From contig JACIYY010000225.1 in NCBI GenBank assembly GCA_014359685.1, positions 1-5,338 of the forward strand: a stretch of DNA of 5,338 nt, written 5' to 3'. The stretch is from Porphyrobacter sp. Lineage in GTDB: Bacteria; Pseudomonadota; Alphaproteobacteria; Sphingomonadales; Sphingomonadaceae. Shown here one piece after another: positions 1 to 5,338 of the stretch (position 1 is its first letter; each line of letters starts with the position of its first letter). Under the pieces are notes generated by a model. The model was not told where the DNA came from. It made no database searches and saw nothing but the letters and a program-made list of their open reading frames with translations. The translations under genes and the position numbers were made by a program.

Positions 1-424
1 CCAGCACGATCGAGCCGCGTCCGCGCGGCAGCATCCGGTCGAGCGCCGCGCGCGTGCCATAGACCTGGCCGTGATAGGTCACGTCCGTCACGCGGCGGTA
101 ATCGACCATGTCGATATCGGCAAAGCGCCCGAGCACCCCGGCGAAGGCGGCGTTGATCCAGATGTCGATCGGGCCGAGCTCGCGCTCGAAGCAGGCGGCG
201 GCGGCCTCCACCTCGGCCTGTTCGGCCACGTCGCAGGGGTAGATCTCCGCCTCGCCGCCGGCCGCCTCGACCTCGCGCCGGGCGCCCTCCAGCCCGTCAA
301 TGCCGCGAGCGATCAGGCCGATCTTCGCGCCTTCGCGGGCAAAGCGGCGCACCACCGCGCGGCCCACCCCGGCGGAGGCACCGGTGACGACGACGACGGG
401 GCGGGCGGGGAATGTGTTCCTCAT
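1..424 (-). CDS. SDR family NAD(P)-dependent oxidoreductase, 5' part (gene runs off the left edge)
   Basis: The first 141 residues of a classical short-chain dehydrogenase/reductase are present; the rest, including the expected Ser and YxxxK catalytic residues, lies outside the window. Seen: the Rossmann glycine motif TGASAGVG at residues 14-21, a basic residue after the second strand (LIAR, R40), CDVAE at about 64-68, and NAAFAG at 91-96 where most members have NNAG. The later stretch VTYHGQVYGTRAAL is typical of SDRs. The start is the first ATG after an in-frame TAA nine bases upstream. A GGAG (437-440 on the plus strand) sits 12 nt before it, which is rather far. There is no signal sequence, so the enzyme should be cytoplasmic. 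It is divergent from the GH13 gene. Family membership is secure; the substrate is unknown. Confidence 0.9.
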   Translation of the reverse strand, partial: MRNTFPARPVVVVTGASAGVGRAVVRRFAREGAKIGLIARGIDGLEGARREVEAAGGEAEIYPCDVAEQAEVEAAAACFERELGPIDIWINAAFAGVLGRFADIDMVDYRRVTDVTYHGQVYGTRAALDRMLPRGRGSIVL

Positions 425-555
425 GGCGCTTTAAAGCTCCGCGGCGGCGGGCGGGTTCCGGAACATGGCTGACCTGCGCCGCGCGGCGCATCGGCCCACC
501 TGGAAAACGCTTTGTGCTGGCGCCGGCACCCCGGCCGGTGGCATGGGCAGCGCCG
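425..555. promoter_or_regulatory. Divergent intergenic region between the SDR and GH13 genes
   Basis: These 131 bp separate two divergent starts and must hold the promoters of both unless either is read from further away. No convincing sigma70 -35/-10 pair is visible on either strand. A perfect 10-bp palindrome GCTTTAAAGC (428-437) lies 3 bases from the SDR start codon, the only A/T-rich spot in an otherwise very GC-rich stretch. TTCCGGAA (456-463) is a second short palindrome. The regulatory role is inferred only from position. Confidence 0.35.
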
Positions 556-2145
556 ATGGCGGGCAACGACGATCAAGCTCACCCCTGGTGGCGGCGCGGA
601 GTAGTCTATCAGATCTATCCGCGCTCGTTCCAGGACAGCGATGGCGACGGCGTCGGCGATCTGGCCGGGATCGAGCGGCGGTTGGATTATGTCGCTGCGC
701 TGGGGGTGGACGCGATCTGGCTGTCGCCGGTGTTCCCCTCGCCAATGGCCGATTTCGGCTATGACGTGGCGGATTATTGCGCGATCGACCCGCTGTTCGG
801 CGATCTCGCCGCGTTCGACCGGCTGCTGGCGGCGGCACATGCACGCGGGCTGCGGCTGCTGCTGGATTTCGTGCCCAACCACTCGTCCGACCGGCATCCG
901 TGGTTCCTGGAGAGCCGCTCCAGCCGCGACAATCCGAAGCGCGACTGGTATATCTGGCGCGACCCCGCCCCGGACGGCGGCCCGCCCAACAACTGGATCA
1001 GCGATTTTGGCGGCAGCGCGTGGGAGTGGGACGAGCGCACCGGGCAATATTACCTGCACGCCTTCCTGCCCCAGCAGCCCGACCTCAACTGGCGCAATCC
1101 CGCGCTGAAGGCCGCGATGCTGGACGTGCTGCGCTTCTGGCTCGACCGCGGCGTGGATGGCTTCCGGATCGATGTGCTTTGGCATATCGTCAAGGCGCAG
1201 GACCTGCCCGACAATCCGCCCAACCCGCACTGGACCCCGGCCCGGACCGAGCGCGACCGGCTTATCCAGGCGCACTCCACCGACCAGCCGGAGGCGCACG
1301 CCCTCTCCGCCGAGTTCCGCGCCCTGACGGACGAATATGGCGCCCGCACCGGGCGGGAGCGGGTGCTGATCGGCGAGATCTTCCTTCCCAACGATCGCCA
1401 CGCCCGCTGGTACGGCACGCCGGAGCGGCCGCAGGTCCATCTGCCCTTTAACTTCCAGCTGATCGAGAGCGAATGGAACGCGGCGACGCTGCGGCAGGTG
1501 ATCGCCGATTATCTCGCCATGCTGCCGGCGCATGGCTGGCCCAACTGGGTGCTGGGCAGCCATGACGCGCCGCGCATCGCCGCGCGCGTCGGGGAAGCGC
1601 AGGCGCGCGTCGCGATGATGCTGCTGCTCACGCTGCGCGGCACGCCGACGCTCTATCAGGGGGACGAGCTGGCGATCGGGGCAGTGCCGATCCCACCCCA
1701 CCGCATCCGCGATCCCCAGCATTTCCGTCAGCCGCACCTCAACATCGGCCGCGACCGATCGCGCACGCCGATGCCGTGGGATGCCTCGCCCCATGCCGGC
1801 TTCAGCAGCGCCGAACCGTGGTTGCCGCTGAACCCCGACTGGCCGACCCGCAACGTCGCCGCGCAGGAGCGCGACCCCGGCTCGATGCTCGCACTCACCC
1901 GTGCGCTTCTCGCCCTGCGGCGGGCCGAGCCGGCGCTATCGGTCGGTGGGATGGAGCTGGTCGATGGACCCGCGGGCGTGCTCGCCTACGAGCGGGAGCA
2001 CAATGGCAGGCGACTGCGAATGATGCTCAACCTGACCTCCGCACCGGTGGTGGCCGAGTGGCGGGGGACGCCGCTGCTCTCGACGCGCGCCGGAACCCCT
2101 GAGGCCGGCTGGCTGCGCGCCGACGAGGGGGTGATCCTGGCATGA
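556..2145 (+). CDS. GH13 family alpha-glucosidase (alpha-amylase superfamily), cytoplasmic
   Basis: A 529-residue GH13 enzyme, the usual length for alpha-glucosidases and oligo-1,6-glucosidases. Residue numbers are for the ATG at 556. Seen in order: VVYQIYPRSF near the N-terminus; a calcium-loop-like DSDGDGVGD (D27, D29, D31, D35); region I DFVPNHSS (104-111); QPDLNW (174-179); region II GFRIDV with the nucleophile D206; region III GEIFLP with the acid/base E274; region IV GSHD with H336 and the stabilising D337; then a C-terminal beta domain. The family hydrolyses alpha-glucosidic bonds of short oligosaccharides or transfers the glucosyl group; here the linkage is unknown, and trehalose synthase-like or sucrose-acting activity cannot be excluded. 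There is no signal peptide. The reading frame is open back to 412, but the ATG at 556 gives the normal family N-terminus (HPWWRRGVVYQIYP). Its Shine-Dalgarno is weak; GTG at 514 or 538 are alternatives. The stop overlaps the next gene's start. Confidence 0.95.
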   Translation: MAGNDDQAHPWWRRGVVYQIYPRSFQDSDGDGVGDLAGIERRLDYVAALGVDAIWLSPVFPSPMADFGYDVADYCAIDPLFGDLAAFDRLLAAAHARGLRLLLDFVPNHSSDRHPWFLESRSSRDNPKRDWYIWRDPAPDGGPPNNWISDFGGSAWEWDERTGQYYLHAFLPQQPDLNWRNPALKAAMLDVLRFWLDRGVDGFRIDVLWHIVKAQDLPDNPPNPHWTPARTERDRLIQAHSTDQPEAHALSAEFRALTDEYGARTGRERVLIGEIFLPNDRHARWYGTPERPQVHLPFNFQLIESEWNAATLRQVIADYLAMLPAHGWPNWVLGSHDAPRIAARVGEAQARVAMMLLLTLRGTPTLYQGDELAIGAVPIPPHRIRDPQHFRQPHLNIGRDRSRTPMPWDASPHAGFSSAEPWLPLNPDWPTRNVAAQERDPGSMLALTRALLALRRAEPALSVGGMELVDGPAGVLAYEREHNGRRLRMMLNLTSAPVVAEWRGTPLLSTRAGTPEAGWLRADEGVILA

Positions 2146-3152
2146 GGATCGCCATGCTTGCGCCGATCGCCTGGCGCACCCCGCCGCGCCATTACGGCCC
2201 GTGGGAACTCGTCACGAGCTTGCTGACAGAGGCGCTGGTGGCGAAGGGCGTTGACGTCACGCTGTTCGCCACGCTCGACAGTATCACCAGCGGCACGCTC
2301 GCCGGCGTGGTCCCCGCGCCCTATGAGGAAGACCCGAGGATCGACGCAAAGGTGTGGGAATACCGCCACCTGGCCCACCTGTTCGAACGCGCGGGCGAGT
2401 TCGACCTGATCCACAACCAGGCCGATTTCCCGGCCCATGCCTTTGCCAATCTGGTGAAGACGGCGATGGTGACGACGATCCACGGCTTCTCCTCCGACCG
2501 CATCCTGCCGATGTATCGGCCGTTTCAGGACCGCGTGCATTACGTCGCCATCAGCGACGCCGACCGGCATCCCGACCTGCACTATGCCGCGACCATCCAC
2601 CACGGCATCCGGCTGGAGGAGTTCCCGTTTGACGCTGAGGGCGGCGACAACCTGCTGTTCTTCGGCCGCATCCACCCCGACAAGGGCGCGGCCGAGGCGA
2701 TCGCCGTCGCGCGGGCCGCAGGGCGCGGGCTGGATATCTATGGCATCATTCACGACCAGGGCTATTTCGATCGCTCGGTCGCCCCGCATCTGGGGGACAT
2801 GGTGCGCTATCACGGGCCAGTCGGCGGAGACGCGCGCGCCCGGGCGCTGGGATCGGCGCGCGCGCTGCTCCACCTTGTCAACTTCGCTGAGCCATTCGGC
2901 CTGTCGGTAGTGGAAGCGATGGCCTGCGGCACGCCGGTGATAGCGACGCCTCGCGGTTCGATGCCCGAGCTGATCGCGCCCGGCGTGACCGGCTTCCTGG
3001 TCGATAGCACTGCACAAGCGGTCGCGGCCGTGGAGCGCGCCGGTTCACTTGACCGCGCGAATATCCGCCGGGCCGCCGCCGAGCGGTTTTCGGCCGAGCG
3101 CATGGCCGAGGACTACCTGGCGCTCTACCGAACAATCCTTGGCCGCGCCTGA
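2142..3152 (+). CDS. GT4-type glycosyltransferase (GT-B fold)
   Basis: A 336-residue retaining-type glycosyltransferase of the GT4 group, somewhat shorter than the common 370-400 residues. Seen: N-terminal strand MRIAMLAPIA followed by the donor/acceptor loop PPRHYGPWE (14-22), TTIHGF (111-116), YVAISDA (134-140), the start of the C-terminal Rossmann domain FFGRIHPDKG (173-182) with the usual R176 and K181, and the EX7E motif EPFGLSVVE (E250 and E258) followed by AMACGTPVIA, which binds the nucleotide sugar. There is no signal peptide or membrane segment. The start ATG overlaps the GH13 stop as ATGA and is preceded by GAGGGGG (2125-2131), so the gene should be translationally coupled to the hydrolase. 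The family transfers a sugar from a nucleotide sugar. By context the product may be a glucoside or oligosaccharide also handled by the GH13 enzyme, but donor and acceptor are not known. Confidence 0.93.
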   Translation: MRIAMLAPIAWRTPPRHYGPWELVTSLLTEALVAKGVDVTLFATLDSITSGTLAGVVPAPYEEDPRIDAKVWEYRHLAHLFERAGEFDLIHNQADFPAHAFANLVKTAMVTTIHGFSSDRILPMYRPFQDRVHYVAISDADRHPDLHYAATIHHGIRLEEFPFDAEGGDNLLFFGRIHPDKGAAEAIAVARAAGRGLDIYGIIHDQGYFDRSVAPHLGDMVRYHGPVGGDARARALGSARALLHLVNFAEPFGLSVVEAMACGTPVIATPRGSMPELIAPGVTGFLVDSTAQAVAAVERAGSLDRANIRRAAAERFSAERMAEDYLALYRTILGRA

Positions 3153-3168
3153 CTCCCCGAACGGCAGC

Positions 3169-4359
3169 TTAGGCGGGTGCGCCCGCGCGGTCTGTGGCGC
3201 GAACCGAATTGGCCGGATCCCAGACCGTGTAGGTCTTGCCTGCTATGACCGAATCGAAGATTCCGGCGGCGACGCCGAACAGGCTTTCGAATACGCTGAC
3301 CAGAGTCAGGGCCGGCGGGATCTTGAGCAGAATGCCGAGAGCGAGGACTGCCAGCGCAGCGACGAACACGCCCGCGACCAGCGCAAACCCGACGCCGATG
3401 ATGGCAGCGAGCGCAAAGCAGACCGCCGCCGCCAGCAGCAGCAGCGGTGTCATCCATTTCAGCAGCCTGTGCGAAAGGTAGCCATATAGCGCCGGCAGCC
3501 GCATCCTGCGCAGTTGCGACCACAGCGCGCGGTGAACGTTGACGGCCTGGCAGGCGATCCGCCGCTTTCTGATCCGTTCCTCGTCGGATGTGACAGCGCT
3601 GCGCTCATACACCAGCGCCTCCGGCACCGAGACGACCTTGCGGTTCTGGATCATCACCGAGAGGCTGAGATACAGATCGTCGATCAAATGGGGCGGAGGG
3701 GGCCGGTGCAGCGAACGGCGGATCGCGAACATGGCCCCGTCCACCCCGACCAGTCCGATGCTCTCGCTCTCGATCCGCTTGATGCTTTCTTCCCACTCCC
3801 AATAGGCGGCGCCCGCTGCGGCAGTCGCCGATTCATCCTTGTTGCGGTAGATGAGGCGGGCGCTGGCGCAGCCGATCTCCGGGTCGTTCAGCGGGGCGAC
3901 CAGCAGGGGCAGCACGTCCGGCCCATGCTCGACATTGGCGTCGGTGAACAGCAGGATCTCGCTTTGCGAGCGCGACACCAGCAGGTTCATGCCGTAGGTC
4001 TTGCCGGTCCTCACCTCGGAGATCACCAGATCGACGCGATCGGCGAAGGGCCGCAACAGTTCGGCGGTGCGATCCGAGGGGCAGTCCGCATAGACGTGGA
4101 TCGTGGCGTTGCCGTAAGCTTCGGCCATTTCGAGCAGGCTGATCATCTTGGCGACGATCACCTTCTGTTCGTTGTAGGCGCACATGCAGATGGCGACCGA
4201 TGGACTCGCTGCGGCGTCAATCGCAGGCCGGACGAGTCCCCTGCGCTTCGTTAGCAGCCGCAGCGACAGCGGGTAGGTGAGAAACGGGTGGAAGGCCAAT
4301 GCGCTGAACAGCAGTCCGGCGGCGACAGCTACCCAGAACAAGCCGGCTTGATCGTTCAC
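3169..4359 (-). CDS. Membrane-anchored GT2 family glycosyltransferase, probable exopolysaccharide synthesis
   Basis: A 396-residue GT-A glycosyltransferase. Seen: an N-terminal membrane helix (about 7-27); the nucleotide-sugar strand VAICMCAYNE (55-64); RTGKTYGMN (117-125); a DxD-type metal site FTDAN (D140, N142); the acceptor loop GVDGAMFAIRR (205-215); IDDLYL (226-231) with the likely catalytic base among D227/D228; a basic segment RIRKRRIACQ (262-271) matching the Q/R-rich motif of processive-like GT2s; then three hydrophobic C-terminal stretches (about 303-322, 324-345, 352-371). The family adds a sugar from a nucleotide sugar to a lipid-linked or growing glycan at the cytoplasmic face of the inner membrane. 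The start is GTG with GGAG (4366-4369) six bases before it and an in-frame TGA seven codons upstream. Divergence from a polysaccharide exporter gene supports an EPS or capsule role. The sugar specificity is unknown. Confidence 0.93.
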   Translation of the reverse strand: MNDQAGLFWVAVAAGLLFSALAFHPFLTYPLSLRLLTKRRGLVRPAIDAAASPSVAICMCAYNEQKVIVAKMISLLEMAEAYGNATIHVYADCPSDRTAELLRPFADRVDLVISEVRTGKTYGMNLLVSRSQSEILLFTDANVEHGPDVLPLLVAPLNDPEIGCASARLIYRNKDESATAAAGAAYWEWEESIKRIESESIGLVGVDGAMFAIRRSLHRPPPPHLIDDLYLSLSVMIQNRKVVSVPEALVYERSAVTSDEERIRKRRIACQAVNVHRALWSQLRRMRLPALYGYLSHRLLKWMTPLLLLAAAVCFALAAIIGVGFALVAGVFVAALAVLALGILLKIPPALTLVSVFESLFGVAAGIFDSVIAGKTYTVWDPANSVRATDRAGAPA

Positions 4360-4365
4360 CGCTTG

Positions 4366-4419
4366 CTCCAGCGACCCTCAGACCTGCATGTCATATAGGG
4401 ATCTCCGGCCGTTGTCGAA
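4366..4419 (-). promoter_or_regulatory. Candidate promoter and Shine-Dalgarno for the GT2 gene
   Basis: On the minus strand a TTCGAC box (4414-4419) is followed after 16 bp by TATATG (4392-4397), resembling sigma70 -35 and -10 elements. Transcription would begin near 4385, giving a leader of about 26 nt that ends in GGAG (4366-4369), correctly placed for the GTG start at 4359. The Shine-Dalgarno is well supported by spacing; the promoter is a visual match only, in otherwise GC-rich DNA. Confidence 0.4.
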
Positions 4420-4429
4420 GGAGGCCTCC
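4420..4429. repeat. Perfect 10-bp palindrome, possible operator
   Basis: GGAGGCCTCC is its own reverse complement. It sits exactly upstream of the proposed -35 box of the GT2 promoter (4414-4419, minus strand), and its left half forms the Shine-Dalgarno of a 15-codon frame on the plus strand. The position suits a regulator site for one or both divergent units, but a chance 10-bp palindrome in GC-rich DNA is quite possible. Confidence 0.3.
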
Positions 4430-4433
4430 ACCC

Positions 4434-4481
4434 ATGCTCGGATTCGTTCCGTTCAGGCACGACCTGCGCCGATCAGCATAG
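4434..4481 (+). CDS. Possible 15-residue leader peptide / small ORF upstream of the export gene
   Basis: A short frame, ATG to TAG, encoding MLGFVPFRHDLRRSA. It is preceded by AAGGAGG (4418-4424), a near-perfect anti-16S match, with 9 nt to the ATG, a better ribosome site than that of several long genes in the window. It lies 90 nt upstream of the export lipoprotein start and on the same strand, so it could be a leader peptide or a regulatory small ORF. There is no run of one amino acid that would mark classical attenuation, and no clear promoter upstream on this strand. Existence as a translated gene is inferred from the Shine-Dalgarno alone. Confidence 0.3.
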   Translation: MLGFVPFRHDLRRSA

Positions 4482-4520
4482 GCGGCTATTCGCGGCAGCG
4501 CCAGCGCGATGCTGCATTGC

Positions 4521-4540
4521 GGCGGACGCGGTTTTCCGCC
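4521..4540 (+). other. Small hairpin in the leader of the export lipoprotein gene
   Basis: GGCGGA (4521-4526) and TCCGCC (4535-4540) form a perfect 6-bp stem around an 8-nt loop, ending about 20 nt before the Shine-Dalgarno of the export gene. It lacks a following T-run, so it is not a good intrinsic terminator. A role in mRNA stability or translation is possible but unsupported. Confidence 0.25.
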
Positions 4541-4571
4541 ATGAGCGCCCAAACTGCGCGAGGTAAGATGC

Positions 4572-5150
4572 ATGAAGCGGACGTTGGCATTGATTGCTGT
4601 TACCCTATCGCTCGGCGGGTGTGTCTCCAGGGATATGGACCTGCCACTCGAATCCGCAGAACAGCTCGATCGCGTTCGCGCATCGAACCTGGCCGATTAC
4701 CGGCTCGGCCCCGATGATCAGGTTGCGCTGACGATCTATGGCGAACCGGACCTGACGAAAACCTATCGCGTCGGGCCCGATGGCGCGGTCGACGTTCCGC
4801 TCGTCGGGCCGGTGCAGGCGGCGGGCCTGACGATCGACGCCTTTGCGCGCTCGGTCCAGGCACGGCTGGCCGCGGGATACCTCCAGAACCCGTCGGTCGC
4901 CGGGACCATCGCCGAGTACCGGCCGTTCTTCATTCTGGGCGAGGTCAATACGCCGGGCGAGTATCCGTTTCGTCCGGGGATGACGCTCGATGGCGCCGTG
5001 GCGCTCGCCGGAGGCTACACCTACCGCGCACACCCGGATTTCGTGATCATCCAGGGCGAGAACGAGCCGGTTGCCCACCGCGTCACCATCAGCTCCGCTC
5101 TGGCGATCCGGCCCGGTGACACGATTCGTGTCGCCGAACGCTTCTTCTGA
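4572..5150 (+). CDS. Polysaccharide export outer-membrane lipoprotein (OPX family, GumB/Wza-like)
   Basis: A 192-residue lipoprotein of the outer-membrane polysaccharide export family. Seen: a signal peptide with KR at positions 2-3 and lipobox LGGC, making C17 the lipidated residue; a polysaccharide export (PES) domain at about 40-115, starting YRLGPDDQVALTIYGEPDL and including VGPDGAVDVPLVGPV; an SLBB-type domain from about 118 (FFILGEVNTPGEY, then LAGGYTYRA); and the family C-terminus GDTIRVAERFF. It ends there, without the extra domains and C-terminal membrane helix of E. coli Wza, so it is the short GumB-like type. The protein should be anchored in the outer membrane facing the periplasm and form a multimeric export channel with an inner-membrane co-polymerase encoded elsewhere. 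The start at 4572 has GAGG (4560-4563) 8 nt upstream; ATGs at 4541 and 4568 are in other frames. It is followed closely by a secreted probable beta-barrel gene. Confidence 0.95.
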   Translation: MKRTLALIAVTLSLGGCVSRDMDLPLESAEQLDRVRASNLADYRLGPDDQVALTIYGEPDLTKTYRVGPDGAVDVPLVGPVQAAGLTIDAFARSVQARLAAGYLQNPSVAGTIAEYRPFFILGEVNTPGEYPFRPGMTLDGAVALAGGYTYRAHPDFVIIQGENEPVAHRVTISSALAIRPGDTIRVAERFF

Positions 5151-5158
5151 TCTTGCCG

Positions 5159-5338
5159 GTGCGCGCCGCCCTTCGGCCGGCGATGCCGGCATGGCCTATG
5201 GCGGTCTGTGCCGGGCTGGTGGCGGCGGCGCTGGTTCCGGGATCGGCGTACGCGCAGATCACGTCGCCGCTGCTCGAATCCGAAATCCCGTTCGACCTGC
5301 GCGACCCGGACCGTCCAACAGTCCTGCAACGCCGGCAG
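5159..5338 (+). CDS. Secreted protein, probable outer-membrane beta-barrel of an EPS locus, 5' part (runs off the right edge)
   Basis: The first 60 codons of an open frame that continues past the window. It encodes a convincing Sec signal peptide: Arg at 2 and 6, a hydrophobic core AVCAGLVAAALV (15-26), and a cleavage site AYA|Q (30-33). The mature part begins QITSPLLESEIPFDLRDPD and then reads PTVLQRRQ, resembling as I recall the N-terminus of the sphingomonad outer-membrane beta-barrel proteins (BBP2-type) encoded beside short OPX lipoproteins; that assignment is inference. The start is uncertain: GTG 5159 gives the positively charged n-region signal peptides need, TTG 5153 is two codons longer, and ATG 5183 or 5198 would remove the arginines. 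None has a clear Shine-Dalgarno, so translation may be coupled to the exporter gene that stops at 5150. Likely job: the outer-membrane conduit or accessory for polysaccharide export. Confidence 0.7.
   Translation, partial: MRAALRPAMPAWPMAVCAGLVAAALVPGSAYAQITSPLLESEIPFDLRDPDRPTVLQRRQ

Noticed and set aside
434..459. GGAAC box upstream of the SDR gene as an EcfG-type general stress promoter (minus strand)
   Set aside because: The -35-like GGAAC is present, but at the right spacing the -10 reads GCTT rather than CGTT, and the start codon would be too close.
522..535. GCCGG-CACC-CCGGC hairpin upstream of the GH13 start
   Set aside because: A short GC-only stem expected often by chance at this base composition; no linked regulatory feature.
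412..555. 48-residue N-terminal extension of the GH13 protein from ATG 412
   Set aside because: It would overlap the divergent SDR start, is rich in Arg/Pro/Ala without homology or signal features, and the ATG at 556 gives the normal family N-terminus.
421..1794. Long open frame of 457 codons on the minus strand opposite the GH13 gene
   Set aside because: It mirrors the GC-biased third positions of a clear GH13 gene, has no recognisable domains and low-complexity basic composition.
1986..3017. 343-codon minus-strand frame opposite the GH13 end and GT4 gene
   Set aside because: It crosses the boundary of two well-supported coupled genes and shows no family motif, so it is a high-GC shadow.
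3173..3186. GCGGG-TGCG-CCCGC hairpin after the GT4 stop as a terminator
   Set aside because: The stem is only 5 bp, has no following T-run, and lies inside the last codons of the GT2 gene.
3514..4254. 246-codon plus-strand frame opposite the GT2 gene
   Set aside because: The GT2 on the other strand has all its motifs and a good Shine-Dalgarno; this frame has none.
4541..4717. Plus-strand frame from ATG 4541 (also ATG 4568) overlapping the export lipoprotein start
   Set aside because: It is in a different frame from the lipobox-bearing export protein and encodes a basic sequence without recognisable features.

Overview
The window looks like high-GC alphaproteobacterial DNA, most likely from a sphingomonad-type genome. 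This is inferred from codon use (almost every third position is G or C), from protein style, and from a short lipoprotein polysaccharide exporter followed by a separate beta-barrel gene. No rRNA, tRNA, mobile element or CRISPR array is visible, and the species cannot be fixed from the sequence alone.

Left part (1-3152). The 5' part of a short-chain dehydrogenase/reductase (SDR) gene runs leftward out of the window. Divergent from it, across a gap of about 130 bp, is a two-gene rightward unit: a cytoplasmic GH13 alpha-glucosidase-like enzyme (529 aa, all four catalytic regions intact) and a GT4-type glycosyltransferase (336 aa). The second start overlaps the first stop as ATGA, so the two are almost certainly co-transcribed and translationally coupled. 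A glycoside hydrolase/transglycosylase coupled to a glycosyltransferase suggests metabolism of a small glucoside or oligosaccharide, perhaps a compatible solute, but the substrate is not readable from the sequence.

Right part (3169-5338). This is the edge of an exopolysaccharide (EPS) or capsule locus. A membrane-anchored GT2 glycosyltransferase is read leftward, converging on the GT4 gene with only 16 bp between the stops. Divergent from it, across 212 bp, are a polysaccharide export lipoprotein of the OPX/GumB class (192 aa, clear lipobox) and, 8 bp or more downstream depending on the start, the 5' end of a secreted protein that probably belongs to the outer-membrane beta-barrel family found beside such exporters. 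The GT2 would add a sugar to the growing glycan at the inner membrane; the lipoprotein and beta-barrel would form the outer-membrane exit.

The 212-bp divergent region is the most interesting non-coding stretch. It holds a plausible promoter and Shine-Dalgarno for the GT2 gene, a perfect 10-bp palindrome abutting the proposed -35 box, a 15-codon reading frame with a near-ideal Shine-Dalgarno, and a hairpin upstream of the exporter gene. Nothing here proves a new kind of system. The best leads are the coupled GH13-GT4 pair, the exporter/beta-barrel pair and the possible leader peptide.
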